Notes: a model not told the origin generated them from the letters alone. Shown: positions 15,505-24,970, counted from the stretch's first letter. The stretch: 61,665 bases of DNA from Clostridium tertium (GCF_017873245.1 NZ_JAGGJY010000019.1:1-61665), one strand, 5' to 3'. Numbers and translations are program-made.

Positions 15505-16320
15505 TTATTTTTTTATTTCTTCTAATATTCTAAACACTCTTTTTTTATTTAAAGGATGTATCATGTTAGGAGCTATTTCATTTAATGGAGCTAATACGAA
15601 TTCTCTTTCCTCCATCCTAGGATGTGGTATTGTTACAAAATCATCACTTGTTACTAAATCATCGTAAAAAATAATATCTAAATCTATTACTCTTGGTCCC
15701 CATCTAAATATTCTTTCTCTTTTCATATCCTTTTCAATGTCTAAAAGTAAAGCCATCAATTCTCTTGGGTTTAATATAGTATTTACTTCTATTACAGCAT
15801 TTTTGAAGCTATCTTGATTTTCATATCCCCAAGGTTCTGTTTCTATTATAGTTGACTTTTTTATCATCTTTATTTGTTTATTGCTTTTAATTTTTTCTAT
15901 AGCAATATTTATGTTTTCTTCTTTTTCTCCAATATTGCTACCTAATGCAATATAAGCTTTATGCCATCCTCTATTTATTTCCACAGCTGCTGTATCTAAA
16001 TGTCTTCCTATTGGTGCCCATGGCTTTTTTAATAATACTTTTATATTTTTAACTAAATCATAATTATATAACACATATTCTGCTATCTTTTCTGCGGCAG
16101 TTTCTATTAAATCATAACTTTCTTTTTGAAACTCTTTTTCTATATTATGACAAAGCTCTCCATAATGAACAGACTTTGTTAAATCTCCACTTTTAGATGC
16201 TAAACTTAAATCTACATCTAATTCTAAAGATAATATAAATTTTTGTCCAAGAGATTTTTCTTCATTAAACACACCATGATTTGCAAATATCTCCACATCT
16301 TTTAAATATAACTTATCCAT
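15505..16320 (-). CDS. folBK: bifunctional dihydroneopterin aldolase / HPPK (FolB-FolK fusion)
   Basis: A 271-residue fusion. Residues 1-117 are dihydroneopterin aldolase (FANHGVFNEEKSLGQKF, HYGELCHNIE, ETAAEKIAEYVL, KKPWAPIG), which cleaves dihydroneopterin to 6-hydroxymethyl-dihydropterin. Residues about 121-271 are HPPK (AYIALGSNIGEKEENI, RWGPRVIDLDIIFYDD, IPHPRMEEREFVLAPL), which pyrophosphorylates that product with ATP. It feeds FolP, encoded 10 nt upstream in the same operon. Fusion of these two enzymes is common in Firmicutes. Confidence 0.95.
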   Translation of the reverse strand: MDKLYLKDVEIFANHGVFNEEKSLGQKFILSLELDVDLSLASKSGDLTKSVHYGELCHNIEKEFQKESYDLIETAAEKIAEYVLYNYDLVKNIKVLLKKPWAPIGRHLDTAAVEINRGWHKAYIALGSNIGEKEENINIAIEKIKSNKQIKMIKKSTIIETEPWGYENQDSFKNAVIEVNTILNPRELMALLLDIEKDMKRERIFRWGPRVIDLDIIFYDDLVTSDDFVTIPHPRMEEREFVLAPLNEIAPNMIHPLNKKRVFRILEEIKK

Positions 16321-16330
16321 AGCCTACCCT

Positions 16331-17140
16331 CTATTTCATTTTTAATATTTTATCAGTCATAATGCAAGCTCTTTTATTTTCAAGTACATCATGTACTCTA
16401 ACCATTTTGCATCCTTTCATTATCCCCATTACAGTAGTTGCTATCGTTCCTTCTACTCTCTCATCTACTGGTAATTCTAACGCTAGTCCAATCATTGATT
16501 TTCTTGAAGTTGCAAGTAAAACAGGGAATCCTATATTTACGATTTGCTCCAAATTATTCATTACAATTAAATTTTCTTCGTAATTCTTAGCAAATCCTAT
16601 ACCTGGATCTAAAATAATATTTTCTCTTTTTACTCCAGCATCTAAAGCTACATTTATACTTTCTATTAAATCTTCCAATACATTCTTCATTAAATTTGTA
16701 TAAGGTTTATCTTCTCTATTATGCATTAATATACATGGAACATTATATTCTGCTGCTACTTTAGCTATATTTTCATCTTTTTTAAATCCCCATACATCAT
16801 TTATAATATCAGCTCCTGCTTTTATAGCTTCTTCAGCAGTTTTACTTTTATAAGTATCTATTGATATTAAAACATCTAACTCACTTTTTATAGCTTTAAT
16901 TATTGGAACAACTCTTTTTATTTCTTCTTCTTCAGACACATATTCTGCTCCTGGTCTTGTTGATTCTCCACCTATATCTATTATATCGGCACCTTCTTCT
17001 ACCATTTGCTTTGCTCTTTTTACAGCTTCGTGAGTTTCATTATATTTGCCACCATCAGAAAAAGAATCTGGAGTTACATTTAATATTCCCATTATATAAG
17101 TTCTTTCATCTAAATTTACTATTTTATTTCCTATCTTCAT
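16331..17140 (-). CDS. folP: dihydropteroate synthase
   Basis: A 269-residue TIM-barrel enzyme that joins hydroxymethyl-dihydropterin pyrophosphate and p-aminobenzoate to make dihydropteroate; the sulfonamide target. Motifs: MGILNVTPDSFSDGGKY, DIGGESTRPGAEYVSEEEE, SIDTYKS, INDVWGF, ILDPGIGFAKNYEENL, LLATSRKS and the final RVHDV. GGGGAG site before the ATG. Between the HD-domain gene (26 nt upstream) and folBK (10 nt downstream). Confidence 0.96.
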   Translation of the reverse strand: MKIGNKIVNLDERTYIMGILNVTPDSFSDGGKYNETHEAVKRAKQMVEEGADIIDIGGESTRPGAEYVSEEEEIKRVVPIIKAIKSELDVLISIDTYKSKTAEEAIKAGADIINDVWGFKKDENIAKVAAEYNVPCILMHNREDKPYTNLMKNVLEDLIESINVALDAGVKRENIILDPGIGFAKNYEENLIVMNNLEQIVNIGFPVLLATSRKSMIGLALELPVDERVEGTIATTVMGIMKGCKMVRVHDVLENKRACIMTDKILKMK

Positions 17141-17166
17141 ATTTCTCTCCCCTTTAGCTTATGGTT

Positions 17167-17640
17167 TTATAATATTATAATTTTATTTTTCTTATTTTCA
17201 TCCCAATAGCAATCATTATAAGATTTACAATTAAAACAATTTCTTGAAAGCTTATCGCTTTTATATATTATTTTTGAAAGCTCATCATCACTTTCCTTTC
17301 TATGCTCTTTTATGCATTTAATAATTAATGTTTTATCTGCATCAGAAAAATTTGTATCTTCCAATATTTCTGCTGCTATTATAGCACTTCCCTTATGATG
17401 ATCTATTCCTTCATTATATTGTAAGACTCTTCCTATATCATGTAATAATGCTATTGAGTATATTACTTCTTTATTATATCTTAATCCTTTTTCTAGAACA
17501 GTTATATAAGCAATTCTTGCAACATCTAAAAAATGTTCAAGAGTATGATTACAAAATTCTCTATTTATTTCTAATTCATTTAATTCATTTAATAAGTTTT
17601 TATATTTAGGATTATTTAGAATTTTATTAACATTTTCCAA
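17167..17640 (-). CDS. HD-domain phosphohydrolase-like protein inside the folate operon
   Basis: A 157-residue protein of the HD superfamily. Likely metal ligands: His of NHTLEHFLDVARIAY, the LLHDIGR His-Asp pair near residue 68, and further His in DHHKGSAIIAAEIL. The C-terminus carries a Cys-rich stretch (NCFNCKSYNDCYWDE). TTG start 8 nt after AGGAGG. It sits 11 nt after folE and 26 nt before folP. The pathway between FolE and FolB needs dihydroneopterin triphosphate to be dephosphorylated, and no Nudix or other phosphatase is in the operon, so this protein is a candidate for that step (inference from context). Confidence 0.75.
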   Translation of the reverse strand: MENVNKILNNPKYKNLLNELNELEINREFCNHTLEHFLDVARIAYITVLEKGLRYNKEVIYSIALLHDIGRVLQYNEGIDHHKGSAIIAAEILEDTNFSDADKTLIIKCIKEHRKESDDELSKIIYKSDKLSRNCFNCKSYNDCYWDENKKNKIIIL

Positions 17641-17651
17641 AAATCTACCTC

Positions 17652-18206
17652 CTATTTTAATAAACTCATTACTTCTTTTCTTAATTCGTAATCTTCTTTA
17701 AAACATCCTCTATATGTTGTAGTAACAGTTTTTGTCCCTGGCTTTTTCACACCTCTCATAGTCATGCACATATGTTCACCTTCAATTACTACCATAACAC
17801 CTTCTGCATTTAAATATTTCATTATTGCATCAGCAACTTCTGTTGTTAATCTTTCTTGTAATTGTGGTTTTTTCGCATAAACTTCTACGCATCTTGCAAG
17901 TTTTGAAAGTCCTGCAACCCTTCCTTTTGGTATATATGCAATATGAGCTTTACCATAAAAAGGTACAAGATGATGCTCACACATTGAATAAAATGTTATA
18001 TCTTTTTCAAGTACTAAATCATTACCTTCAACAGTAAAAGTTTTGGACAATTCATCTTCTGCTTCTTTTCCTATTCCTGAAAAAATTTCTTCATACATTC
18101 TAGCTATTCTATCTGGAGTATCTAAAAGCCCTTCTCTATTGGGATCTTCTCCAATACCTTCTAATATTAACTTTACTCCTTCTAATATCTTTTCTCTATC
18201 TATCAT
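17652..18206 (-). CDS. folE: GTP cyclohydrolase I
   Basis: A 184-residue enzyme that converts GTP to 7,8-dihydroneopterin triphosphate and formate. Zinc ligands and signature: [20 protein letters not shown], later [18 protein letters not shown]. Full length for the type IA family. Its ATG shares one base with the pabC stop (TAATG), so it is translationally coupled to the p-aminobenzoate genes. Confidence 0.96.
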   Translation of the reverse strand: MIDREKILEGVKLILEGIGEDPNREGLLDTPDRIARMYEEIFSGIGKEAEDELSKTFTVEGNDLVLEKDITFYSMCEHHLVPFYGKAHIAYIPKGRVAGLSKLARCVEVYAKKPQLQERLTTEVADAIMKYLNAEGVMVVIEGEHMCMTMRGVKKPGTKTVTTTYRGCFKEDYELRKEVMSLLK

Positions 18207-18961
18207 TAAACGCCCCTCCTATTTTCAATTTTTGATTCATACTCTTCTCTAATCTTAATTGTGATTTTATTTTCTGTCAAAATTCTATTTTCAAATTTAC
18301 TTACACCCATTATACCTAATAAACTATTTGTTATAAATATTTCATCAGCATTCATCACTTCATCTAAGTTTATTTCTTTTTCTACTACTTGAAAATTTTT
18401 AATTACATAATCTCTAACTACTCCTGGAAGTAATCCACTTTTAACTTCTGGAGTCAATATTATGCCATCTTTCACAATAAATATGTTAGATAAACTGCCT
18501 TCACATACATATCCTTTTTCATTTAAAAATATAACCTCATTATATCCTTCTTTTAAAGCCTCTTCTCGTTCTAAAAGATTTTCTAAATAATTCATAGATT
18601 TTATATATGTTAATTTCGATGTAGAATTTTTTAATGTTCCAGCTACCTTTAATGAAAATCCTATTAAATAATCTCCACTTTTATATACTAGTTCTCTAGT
18701 TTCTAATACCATATTTTTTTCAGTCACAACTATCTTTAAAACACAATTTTTTATATTAAAATCCTTTATTATATTATTAATATCTTCTACTTCAACTAAT
18801 TCTCCAATTTGTAGCATATTAATACCATTATTAAGCCTATTTATATGTTCCTCTAAAAATATTGGCTTATCTTTTACTAGTATAGTTTCAAATACACCTC
18901 TTGCAAAAAAATATCCACTATCTATAGTTATCTTATCTTTTCCTACTATTACATTTCTCAT
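18206..18961 (-). CDS. pabC: aminodeoxychorismate lyase
   Basis: A 251-residue PLP enzyme of fold type IV that splits 4-amino-4-deoxychorismate into p-aminobenzoate and pyruvate. Visible motifs: [13 protein letters not shown], the Lys-bearing [39 protein letters not shown] and [17 protein letters not shown]. Its start overlaps the pabB stop by one base (TAATG) and its stop overlaps the folE start in the same way. Confidence 0.93.
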   Translation of the reverse strand: MRNVIVGKDKITIDSGYFFARGVFETILVKDKPIFLEEHINRLNNGINMLQIGELVEVEDINNIIKDFNIKNCVLKIVVTEKNMVLETRELVYKSGDYLIGFSLKVAGTLKNSTSKLTYIKSMNYLENLLEREEALKEGYNEVIFLNEKGYVCEGSLSNIFIVKDGIILTPEVKSGLLPGVVRDYVIKNFQVVEKEINLDEVMNADEIFITNSLLGIMGVSKFENRILTENKITIKIREEYESKIENRRGV

Positions 18962-20310
18962 TATAATACCCTCATTAAAGCTCTTGCTTTATCTAGTGTT
19001 TCATTATACTCATCTTCTTCTATAGAGTCATAAGTTATCCCACCACCAACTCCAAAGTAAGCTTTATTTTCTTTTTTAATAATTGTTCTTATAGCTATAT
19101 TAAAATCTGCATTTCCCCTAAAATCAAAATAGCCTATGGAGCCTGTATAAAGGTTTCTTTTTAAACCTTCTAATTCTTCTATTATTTCCATAGCTCTAAT
19201 TTTAGGGGTTCCTGTTATAGATCCTCCAGGGAAACATTCTCTTATACACTTTACTGCAGATACATCATCCTTTAATATTCCCTCTACAGTTGAAACTAAA
19301 TGGAATACTGTTGCATATTTTTCAAGTTTAAACAGTTCAGTTACTTTTACTGAGTGAGGTTTGCATACCTTACTTAAATCATTTCTTTCAAGGTCTACCA
19401 CCATTAATAGCTCAGCTCTATCTTTTTCACTATTTATAAGCTCTAAACTATTTTTTATATCTTCTTCTTCATTTTCTCCTCTAGGTCTTGTCCCTTTTAT
19501 TGGTCTTGTAACTACTTTCCCTTTATTTATTTCTATAAATCTTTCAGGTGAAGAACTTATCACTTGAAAATCTTCAAAATTCATATAAGCAGAAAAAGGT
19601 GCCTTATTTATAGTTCTTAGCTTCTTATATATTTCAAAAGACTCTTCTTGATTTTCTGTATAAAACCTTTGAGTCATATTAGCAATATAAACATCACCAC
19701 TTACAATATAGTTTTTTAATTTAGTAATTGCATTTTTGTAATCTTCTTTTTCAAAGTTAGATTTAAAATTACTATTTACTGATTCAAAATTTTTCTCTTT
19801 TATTATAGTTGCCAAACTTATCTTTTCTTCTAAGTAATCTAACTCCTCATTATAACCATAATCAGTTATTGATGTTATGTATTGTTTGTTATTTTCTAAA
19901 TCAAAAACTATTATATTCCTATAAAAAATAAACTTCATATCGCTTATATTAAAATCTTCATCACTTGTATCTGGAAGCTTCTCCAATATTCTTCCTGTAT
20001 CATATGATATATATCCTATTCCTCCTGAAATAAGAGGAATATTGTTATAATCATTATCATCACATTTATATTTTTCTATAAGGCGTTCTAAAACTATAAA
20101 AGGTTCACCTTCAACTTTTACTTTGTTAATAAATGCCTCTTGTCCCTTTGATTCAAAAATCATAAATGGATTTATTCCTATAAATGAAAATTTAGATAAA
20201 ACTTTATCTTCTTTAGATGAATCTAATAATATTGTATTTATTTCATCCTTGAAAACATTATACACCTCAAGAGGATTATAATTTATTTTAACTTCTCTTA
20301 CTTTAACCAT
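18961..20310 (-). CDS. pabB: aminodeoxychorismate synthase component I
   Basis: A 449-residue chorismate-binding enzyme. The N-terminal ~130 residues are the anthranilate-synthase-I type lobe, followed by the chorismate-binding domain: ISSSPERFIEI, RPIKGTRPRG, ELLMVVDLERNDL, ATVFHLVSTVEG, FPGGSITGTPKIRAMEIIEELE and IRTIIK. With PabA it makes 4-amino-4-deoxychorismate from chorismate and glutamine. The PIKGT motif favours PabB over TrpE. It overlaps pabA by 8 nt. Confidence 0.94.
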   Translation of the reverse strand: MVKVREVKINYNPLEVYNVFKDEINTILLDSSKEDKVLSKFSFIGINPFMIFESKGQEAFINKVKVEGEPFIVLERLIEKYKCDDNDYNNIPLISGGIGYISYDTGRILEKLPDTSDEDFNISDMKFIFYRNIIVFDLENNKQYITSITDYGYNEELDYLEEKISLATIIKEKNFESVNSNFKSNFEKEDYKNAITKLKNYIVSGDVYIANMTQRFYTENQEESFEIYKKLRTINKAPFSAYMNFEDFQVISSSPERFIEINKGKVVTRPIKGTRPRGENEEEDIKNSLELINSEKDRAELLMVVDLERNDLSKVCKPHSVKVTELFKLEKYATVFHLVSTVEGILKDDVSAVKCIRECFPGGSITGTPKIRAMEIIEELEGLKRNLYTGSIGYFDFRGNADFNIAIRTIIKKENKAYFGVGGGITYDSIEEDEYNETLDKARALMRVL

Positions 20311-20896
20311 TCATATCCTCCTTAAAGTTCTTTGATATTTCAATAAAATTCTTTATTATTTTATGTCCATCTTCTGTCATTTCAGCTTCAGGATGAAATT
20401 GAACTCCAAAGATAGGATATTTTTTATGTTTTACTCCCATAACTACATCATCTTCAGTATAGCTAGTTACTTCTAAAGCATTGCTAAGATTTTTATCATC
20501 TATTATAAGTGAATGATATCTTGTTACCCTTAATGGATTTTTTACATCTTTAAATATGTCTTTATTTGAATGATTAATATAACTTATTTTACCGTGTACA
20601 GGCTCTTTTCCTTTAATTATACTACTAGAAAAATAATGACCTATACACTGATGACCTAAACATATTCCAAGTATAGGCTTAATTCCTTTGAAATTATGTA
20701 AAATCTCTAATGATATCCCTGCTTCAATTGGTGTCTTTGGTCCTGGAGAAATTATTATTCCATCTATATCTAATTTTTCTATTTCTTCAATTGTTATCTT
20801 ATCATTTCTATATATTAAAACTTCTTCTCCTAGCTCTTCTATATATCTAACTAAATTAAATACAAAAGAATCATAATTATCTATCATTAAAAGCAT
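20303..20896 (-). CDS. pabA: aminodeoxychorismate synthase glutamine amidotransferase
   Basis: A 197-residue class I glutamine amidotransferase. Catalytic Cys in GICLGHQ and the His-Glu pair in FGVQFHPEAE are present, as is the opening MIDNYDSFVFNLVRY. It supplies ammonia to PabB. First gene of the seven-gene operon pabA-pabB-pabC-folE-HD-folP-folBK. GGAGG site 6 nt upstream. No tryptophan genes are near, which supports PabA over TrpG. Confidence 0.93.
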   Translation of the reverse strand: MLLMIDNYDSFVFNLVRYIEELGEEVLIYRNDKITIEEIEKLDIDGIIISPGPKTPIEAGISLEILHNFKGIKPILGICLGHQCIGHYFSSSIIKGKEPVHGKISYINHSNKDIFKDVKNPLRVTRYHSLIIDDKNLSNALEVTSYTEDDVVMGVKHKKYPIFGVQFHPEAEMTEDGHKIIKNFIEISKNFKEDMNG

Positions 20897-21028
20897 AAAT
20901 ATCCTCCATGTTTTGTATTAAAAGTAAATCTATTGTGTTAAAATATTTTTAATGAATAGATTATATCATAATAATATATAACTTTAAAATTTTAAGTTAT
21001 ATATTATTAATTTGAAAGGAGAAGATAT

Positions 21029-21865
21029 ATGTTTAAATGCGATTTGCATATTCATTCTATTTGCTCTGATGGTAGATTTACTCCTAGCGATATAGTAAAA
21101 ATGGCAAAAGAAAAAAACTTAGACTATGTTTCATTAACAGATCACGATACATTAACTGGTATAAAAGAAGCTTTAAGTGAAGCAGAAGCTCTTAATGTTA
21201 AACTAATTCCTGGAATAGAACTATCTACAGAATATAATGGAGAATCAATTCACATTTTAGGCTTTTTTAATAAAGATAATTATAATAATCCAGAGCTTAA
21301 TACTATATTAAATGAATTTAAAGAAAAAAGAATTTCTAGAGCATATAAAATAGTTGATAACTTAAAAAAATATCACAATATTGAAATTGATATAAATAAA
21401 GTTTTATCTAATGGGAAGGATACTATTGCAAGGCCTCATATAGCAAAAGCTATAATTGATGCTGGTTATCCTTACGAGCATGATTTTATATTTGATAATT
21501 TTATAGGTAATAATTGTCCTGCTTATATTCCATCAACTAAGCTCTCTACTAAAAAAGGGATTGAGCTATTAAAAAAATATAATGCTTTAGTTTTTTTAGC
21601 ACATCCTGTATTAGTTAAAAAGACTCCTGTTATAGATATATTAAATTTAGGATTTGATGGACTTGAAGCAATTTATTATAAAAATACAGAAAAAGATACA
21701 GAGAAATTTTTAAAACTAGCTAAAGATATGAACTTATTTATTTCAAGCGGATCTGATTGTCATGGAATTCCTAATGATGAAGGGCACGGAAGTGTAGGAG
21801 ATGTAAATATTCCTCAAGATGATTCTATAATCTCAATGCTAAATTGGGTACTATCCTACAATTAA
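21029..21865 (+). CDS. PHP-domain phosphoesterase (YciV/RNase AM-like)
   Basis: A 278-residue metal-dependent phosphoesterase of the PHP family. Metal-ligand motifs in order: DLHIHSICSDGRFTP (residues ~4-18), LTDHDTL, IPGIELSTEY, RPHIAKAI, FLAHPVL, and SSGSDCHG. Relatives remove nucleotides from RNA or 3',5'-bisnucleotides; the exact substrate is not readable here. Divergent from pabA with a 132-nt promoter region between; AAAGGAG site. Confidence 0.85.
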   Translation: MFKCDLHIHSICSDGRFTPSDIVKMAKEKNLDYVSLTDHDTLTGIKEALSEAEALNVKLIPGIELSTEYNGESIHILGFFNKDNYNNPELNTILNEFKEKRISRAYKIVDNLKKYHNIEIDINKVLSNGKDTIARPHIAKAIIDAGYPYEHDFIFDNFIGNNCPAYIPSTKLSTKKGIELLKKYNALVFLAHPVLVKKTPVIDILNLGFDGLEAIYYKNTEKDTEKFLKLAKDMNLFISSGSDCHGIPNDEGHGSVGDVNIPQDDSIISMLNWVLSYN

Positions 21866-21950
21866 AGAGCTGTATACAACAGCCCATTAATAATATAAAT
21901 TGAAATATTTTAGTGTAAAATGCTATACATAATTTATATTTTACATTCTA

Positions 21951-21981
21951 AATAAAGAGGTGTCTCAGGCATCTCTTTATT
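21951..21981. terminator. convergent terminator after the PHP and MFS genes
   Basis: 12-bp stem (AATAAAGAGGTG against CATCTCTTTATT, one G-U), A/T rich on both sides, overlapping the stop codon of the MFS gene. Confidence 0.75.
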
Positions 21982-23236
21982 TCTTTGATATAAATTTATA
22001 GAATATTGTACTTACTATTAATACTGAAATTCCTCCAAATAAAACTACTACATAAGCTTCTATACTTTGAAGTAAAATTCCTGATATTAAATATGATATA
22101 GGTACAACTACCTTTACTATACTTATTGTTAAACTTAAAGATCTTGCTCTAAATTCTTCTTCTATATTGGTTTGTAAAGTATATGAAAATGGAATATCAA
22201 CTAAAGATATACATACTCCCATAAAAATCATTATAACTAAATAGTAAATAACATATATATTTATATTGCTTATGGTATTAATAAAAAGCGGAATAGAAAG
22301 TAATATCATATTCACAGACATAATTATCCCTGTTATTGAAAATATACTATTTAATTTATATTTAGCCATGATCTTCTTTACCATAAATGCACCTATTATC
22401 ATTCCTACTGGAATTGCTCCCTGAATTAATCCAAAACTTTTAGTTGGAATTTCTAATATATTATTTAATATAATTGGTATTGGAATCGTAACTGAAAAGG
22501 ATATAAAGAAATTAAATATTATAAATATAGCTAGAATCTCAATAATGTATCTTTTACTTATTAAATATTTAAAGCCTTCTGCTATTTCTTTAAAATAATT
22601 TAACTTCCCTATAGCAATATTTTCATCAGATTTTTCTTCTAATTCACTATTAGAATTATATTTAAAATCAATTAAAGTATCTAGCATAGCTGAAACTAAA
22701 AATGAAATAGAATTTATTAGTATAAAAGACTCTATATTAAATATAGCAAAAGCTATCCCCCCAAATACTGGACCTAGCACCGATGATATGGAATCTATTA
22801 TCCTATTCCCTGCATTAATATTAACTATTTTTTCTTTTGAAACAATGTTAGGTATTGCTGAATCTATGCTAACATCAAATATAATATTAATGCTAGTAAC
22901 AACAAAAGTGCTTAAATAAATAATTCCTGTACTTAGGCCTTTCCAATTACTAATTAAATATACTATGAATAGAAATACTCCATTTAAAAGATTAGCTGTA
23001 ACTACTAATTTCTTCTTATTAAATTTGTCAGCTATAACTCCTACAATTGGATTTAGTATAATTATAGGTAATATACTTAAAATTAGCGTTGTAGAAAAAC
23101 TAATACTAGATCCAGTAATCTTTAACGTATATAAACTTATTGCAAAAGTATATATAGCTGTCCCAAATATTGATATTAAGCTTCCTAGATAAAATAAGAT
23201 AGCATTTTTATCTTCTTTATTTTTTATAAGTTTCAT
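21977..23236 (-). CDS. MFS efflux transporter (macrolide-exporter type)
   Basis: A 419-residue protein with about 12 hydrophobic spans. The first pair and linker read FYLGSLISIFGTAIYTFAISLYTLKITGS and GVIADKFNKKKLVVTANLL, the pattern of the MefA/YfmO group of drug:proton antiporters. The start is the ATG at 23236, 6 nt after AGAGGTG; a GTG three codons upstream overlaps that site. It lies about 100 nt downstream of the MerR-methyltransferase gene, with a hairpin at 23321-23347 between them. Probable role: drug or metabolite export; substrate unknown. Confidence 0.85.
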   Translation of the reverse strand: MKLIKNKEDKNAILFYLGSLISIFGTAIYTFAISLYTLKITGSSISFSTTLILSILPIIILNPIVGVIADKFNKKKLVVTANLLNGVFLFIVYLISNWKGLSTGIIYLSTFVVTSINIIFDVSIDSAIPNIVSKEKIVNINAGNRIIDSISSVLGPVFGGIAFAIFNIESFILINSISFLVSAMLDTLIDFKYNSNSELEEKSDENIAIGKLNYFKEIAEGFKYLISKRYIIEILAIFIIFNFFISFSVTIPIPIILNNILEIPTKSFGLIQGAIPVGMIIGAFMVKKIMAKYKLNSIFSITGIIMSVNMILLSIPLFINTISNINIYVIYYLVIMIFMGVCISLVDIPFSYTLQTNIEEEFRARSLSLTISIVKVVVPISYLISGILLQSIEAYVVVLFGGISVLIVSTIFYKFISKK

Positions 23237-23320
23237 ACTTATCACCTCTAGAAAATTCTATAATATCTTCTATACACCATATCAAGTATCTAATTTTTAT
23301 ATTTTTATTTAAATTAAAAG

Positions 23321-23347
23321 AAAAGATAGGGTCAACCCTACCTTTTT
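23321..23347 (-). terminator. hairpin between the MerR-methyltransferase and MFS genes
   Basis: 11-bp stem (AAAAGATAGGG against CCCTACCTTTT, one G-U) overlapping the stop codon of the upstream gene, with a T-rich stretch after it on the minus strand. It may end or attenuate read-through into the MFS gene. Confidence 0.65.
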
Positions 23348-24555
23348 CCAAAATACAAATATGAGTAAACTTCTTCACTATTTGAAAAATAATCTTCATA
23401 TATACTAGGTTTATTTAAATAATCTGATTTTTGTTCTGATATCATATTAAAGTTATATTTGCTTATCTCTTCCTTAATATGATTAATATTAAAATTCTTT
23501 CTATTTTCCTCTTTTATAAAATTACTTAATGCAAATTTTTTAAATAAAATATATGATAACCCAACATATGAATCTTCTTTTAAATACTTTAATATATCTT
23601 TAATAGAAAAATCATTTTGCTCAAACCAATAATTACTACTACCTCCATAGTCTAAAAATAAATCAATGGATTTTGCCTTTATTGGTATATATTTAAAATC
23701 AGTACAAATAAACATTATATTCTTTTTTAAATCACTTCTTTCAATTAATGATTTCAAGTAAATATGCTTTCCAATATTATTATCTATAGCAATATATATA
23801 CTACTATTATCTAAATCATTATATAAATTTCTTAATAAAAAACCTAATCCAGTTCCTATTTCTAAGATTACCTTATCACTAAAATTAATTTGACAAAGCT
23901 TATTGCATGTCCAATCTAATCCCTTTCTTACATTTAAAATGTAATTTTCATCAGTTTCTTTTATATAGTCTTCAATAATATTGTTATATATTTCATTACT
24001 ACTTTTTTCTAAATATTCATCAACAATTAATATTCCAGATTTTACGCTGTACCCCTTACCACAAGAGCATTTTAATTTTCCATCTAATATGTAGTTATCT
24101 TTTATATTACCCTCTTCTAAATATAGATTTCCTCCACAAACAATACATGATAATAAGTTCAAATTTTTAATATCTATTCCTAAATTAAAATTTCTTTTTA
24201 CCTCTATTTCATTTATATCCTTTATTTGCTTTATCAATTTATTATCTATCTCTACTAATTCATTTATTTTTTTATTTATTTCCTTTTGCTTTAAAGTAAA
24301 TATATCATGCAATATATTATTTTTTTCAGTAACACTAAGCTTTCCCAATGTCTCATAAACAAAAATAGACTTTATTTCATTTAATGTGAAGCCTAATGAT
24401 TTTAGCTCTAAAATATTTTCAAGCTCCTTTTGACATTTTTCATTAAATTCATATTGGGCTCCATTTTTATACGGTATTATAAGTCCTAAATCTATATAAT
24501 GCCTTACAGTTTCTATACTTATTTTATTTATTTTACTAAACTCCCCAATTTTCAT
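23338..24555 (-). CDS. MerR regulator fused to a zinc-ribbon and SAM-dependent methyltransferase
   Basis: A 405-residue three-part protein. Residues 1-70 are a MerR winged helix (MKIGEFSKINKISIETVRHYIDLGLIIP, then ELKSLGFTLNEIKSIF). Residues about 75-125 form the usual MerR dimer coiled coil. Residues about 135-175 have a Cys4 ribbon (CIVCGG and KCSCGKGYSVKSGILI), like the Trm112/RlmA-type ribbon of methyltransferases. Residues about 200-360 are a class I methyltransferase with motif I VILEIGTGLGFLL. A promoter-binding head with an enzymatic effector domain is unusual. The neighbouring MFS gene is the likely regulated partner. The ATG at 24555 is preferred over a GTG four codons upstream. Confidence 0.8.
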   Translation of the reverse strand: MKIGEFSKINKISIETVRHYIDLGLIIPYKNGAQYEFNEKCQKELENILELKSLGFTLNEIKSIFVYETLGKLSVTEKNNILHDIFTLKQKEINKKINELVEIDNKLIKQIKDINEIEVKRNFNLGIDIKNLNLLSCIVCGGNLYLEEGNIKDNYILDGKLKCSCGKGYSVKSGILIVDEYLEKSSNEIYNNIIEDYIKETDENYILNVRKGLDWTCNKLCQINFSDKVILEIGTGLGFLLRNLYNDLDNSSIYIAIDNNIGKHIYLKSLIERSDLKKNIMFICTDFKYIPIKAKSIDLFLDYGGSSNYWFEQNDFSIKDILKYLKEDSYVGLSYILFKKFALSNFIKEENRKNFNINHIKEEISKYNFNMISEQKSDYLNKPSIYEDYFSNSEEVYSYLYFGKR

Positions 24556-24637
24556 ATATACTCTCACTTTTCAATAATATAATAACTTAATTTTATATTA
24601 ATTTATTATGGCTTTCAAATACTTCTAATAATTAAAT

Positions 24638-24664
24638 AGAGATATTATTAAAAATAATATCTCT
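24638..24664 (-). terminator. terminator after the holin gene
   Basis: 12-bp perfect stem (AGAGATATTATT) with a 3-nt loop, 20 nt past the holin stop codon. Confidence 0.75.
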
Positions 24665-24684
24665 ATAAATAATTATATTTAAAT

Positions 24685-24903
24685 TTATTTACCTATTCTT
24701 TTATCGTCATTAAACCATTTGGCTTGAGTTGTAGGATTATTAACTATGCCTAATGCAACTAATATAGATAATATTGTATTAGTTATAGTTTGATATTCTT
24801 CTGGCACTATGTGTACACCAAAAGCACTTAAAATCATTGGTATTAATGCAAGAATAGAAACCCATAAACCATAGTTCTTAAATCTTGACCAATCAAAATT
24901 CAT
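24685..24903 (-). CDS. phage-type holin (phi LC3 family)
   Basis: A 72-residue protein with two membrane spans (YGLWVSILALIPMILSAFGV and ITNTILSILVALGIV) and the characteristic tail NNPTTQAKWFNDDK of phi LC3-type holins. Such proteins form membrane pores that release endolysin. No endolysin or phage gene is adjacent, so it is either a relic or a domesticated release protein. AGGTG site before the ATG; own terminator. Confidence 0.8.
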   Translation of the reverse strand: MNFDWSRFKNYGLWVSILALIPMILSAFGVHIVPEEYQTITNTILSILVALGIVNNPTTQAKWFNDDKRIGK

Positions 24904-24970
24904 AGTAAATCACCTCTTGTCTATGATATATTTTATTCACTAAAATCTAATTATGTGAATAAAATATAAA

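Noticed and set aside
21866..21885. Terminator right after the PHP gene (GCTGT/ACAGC hairpin)
   Set aside because: The stem is only 5 bp and lacks a T-run; the stronger hairpin at 21951-21981 is the better candidate.
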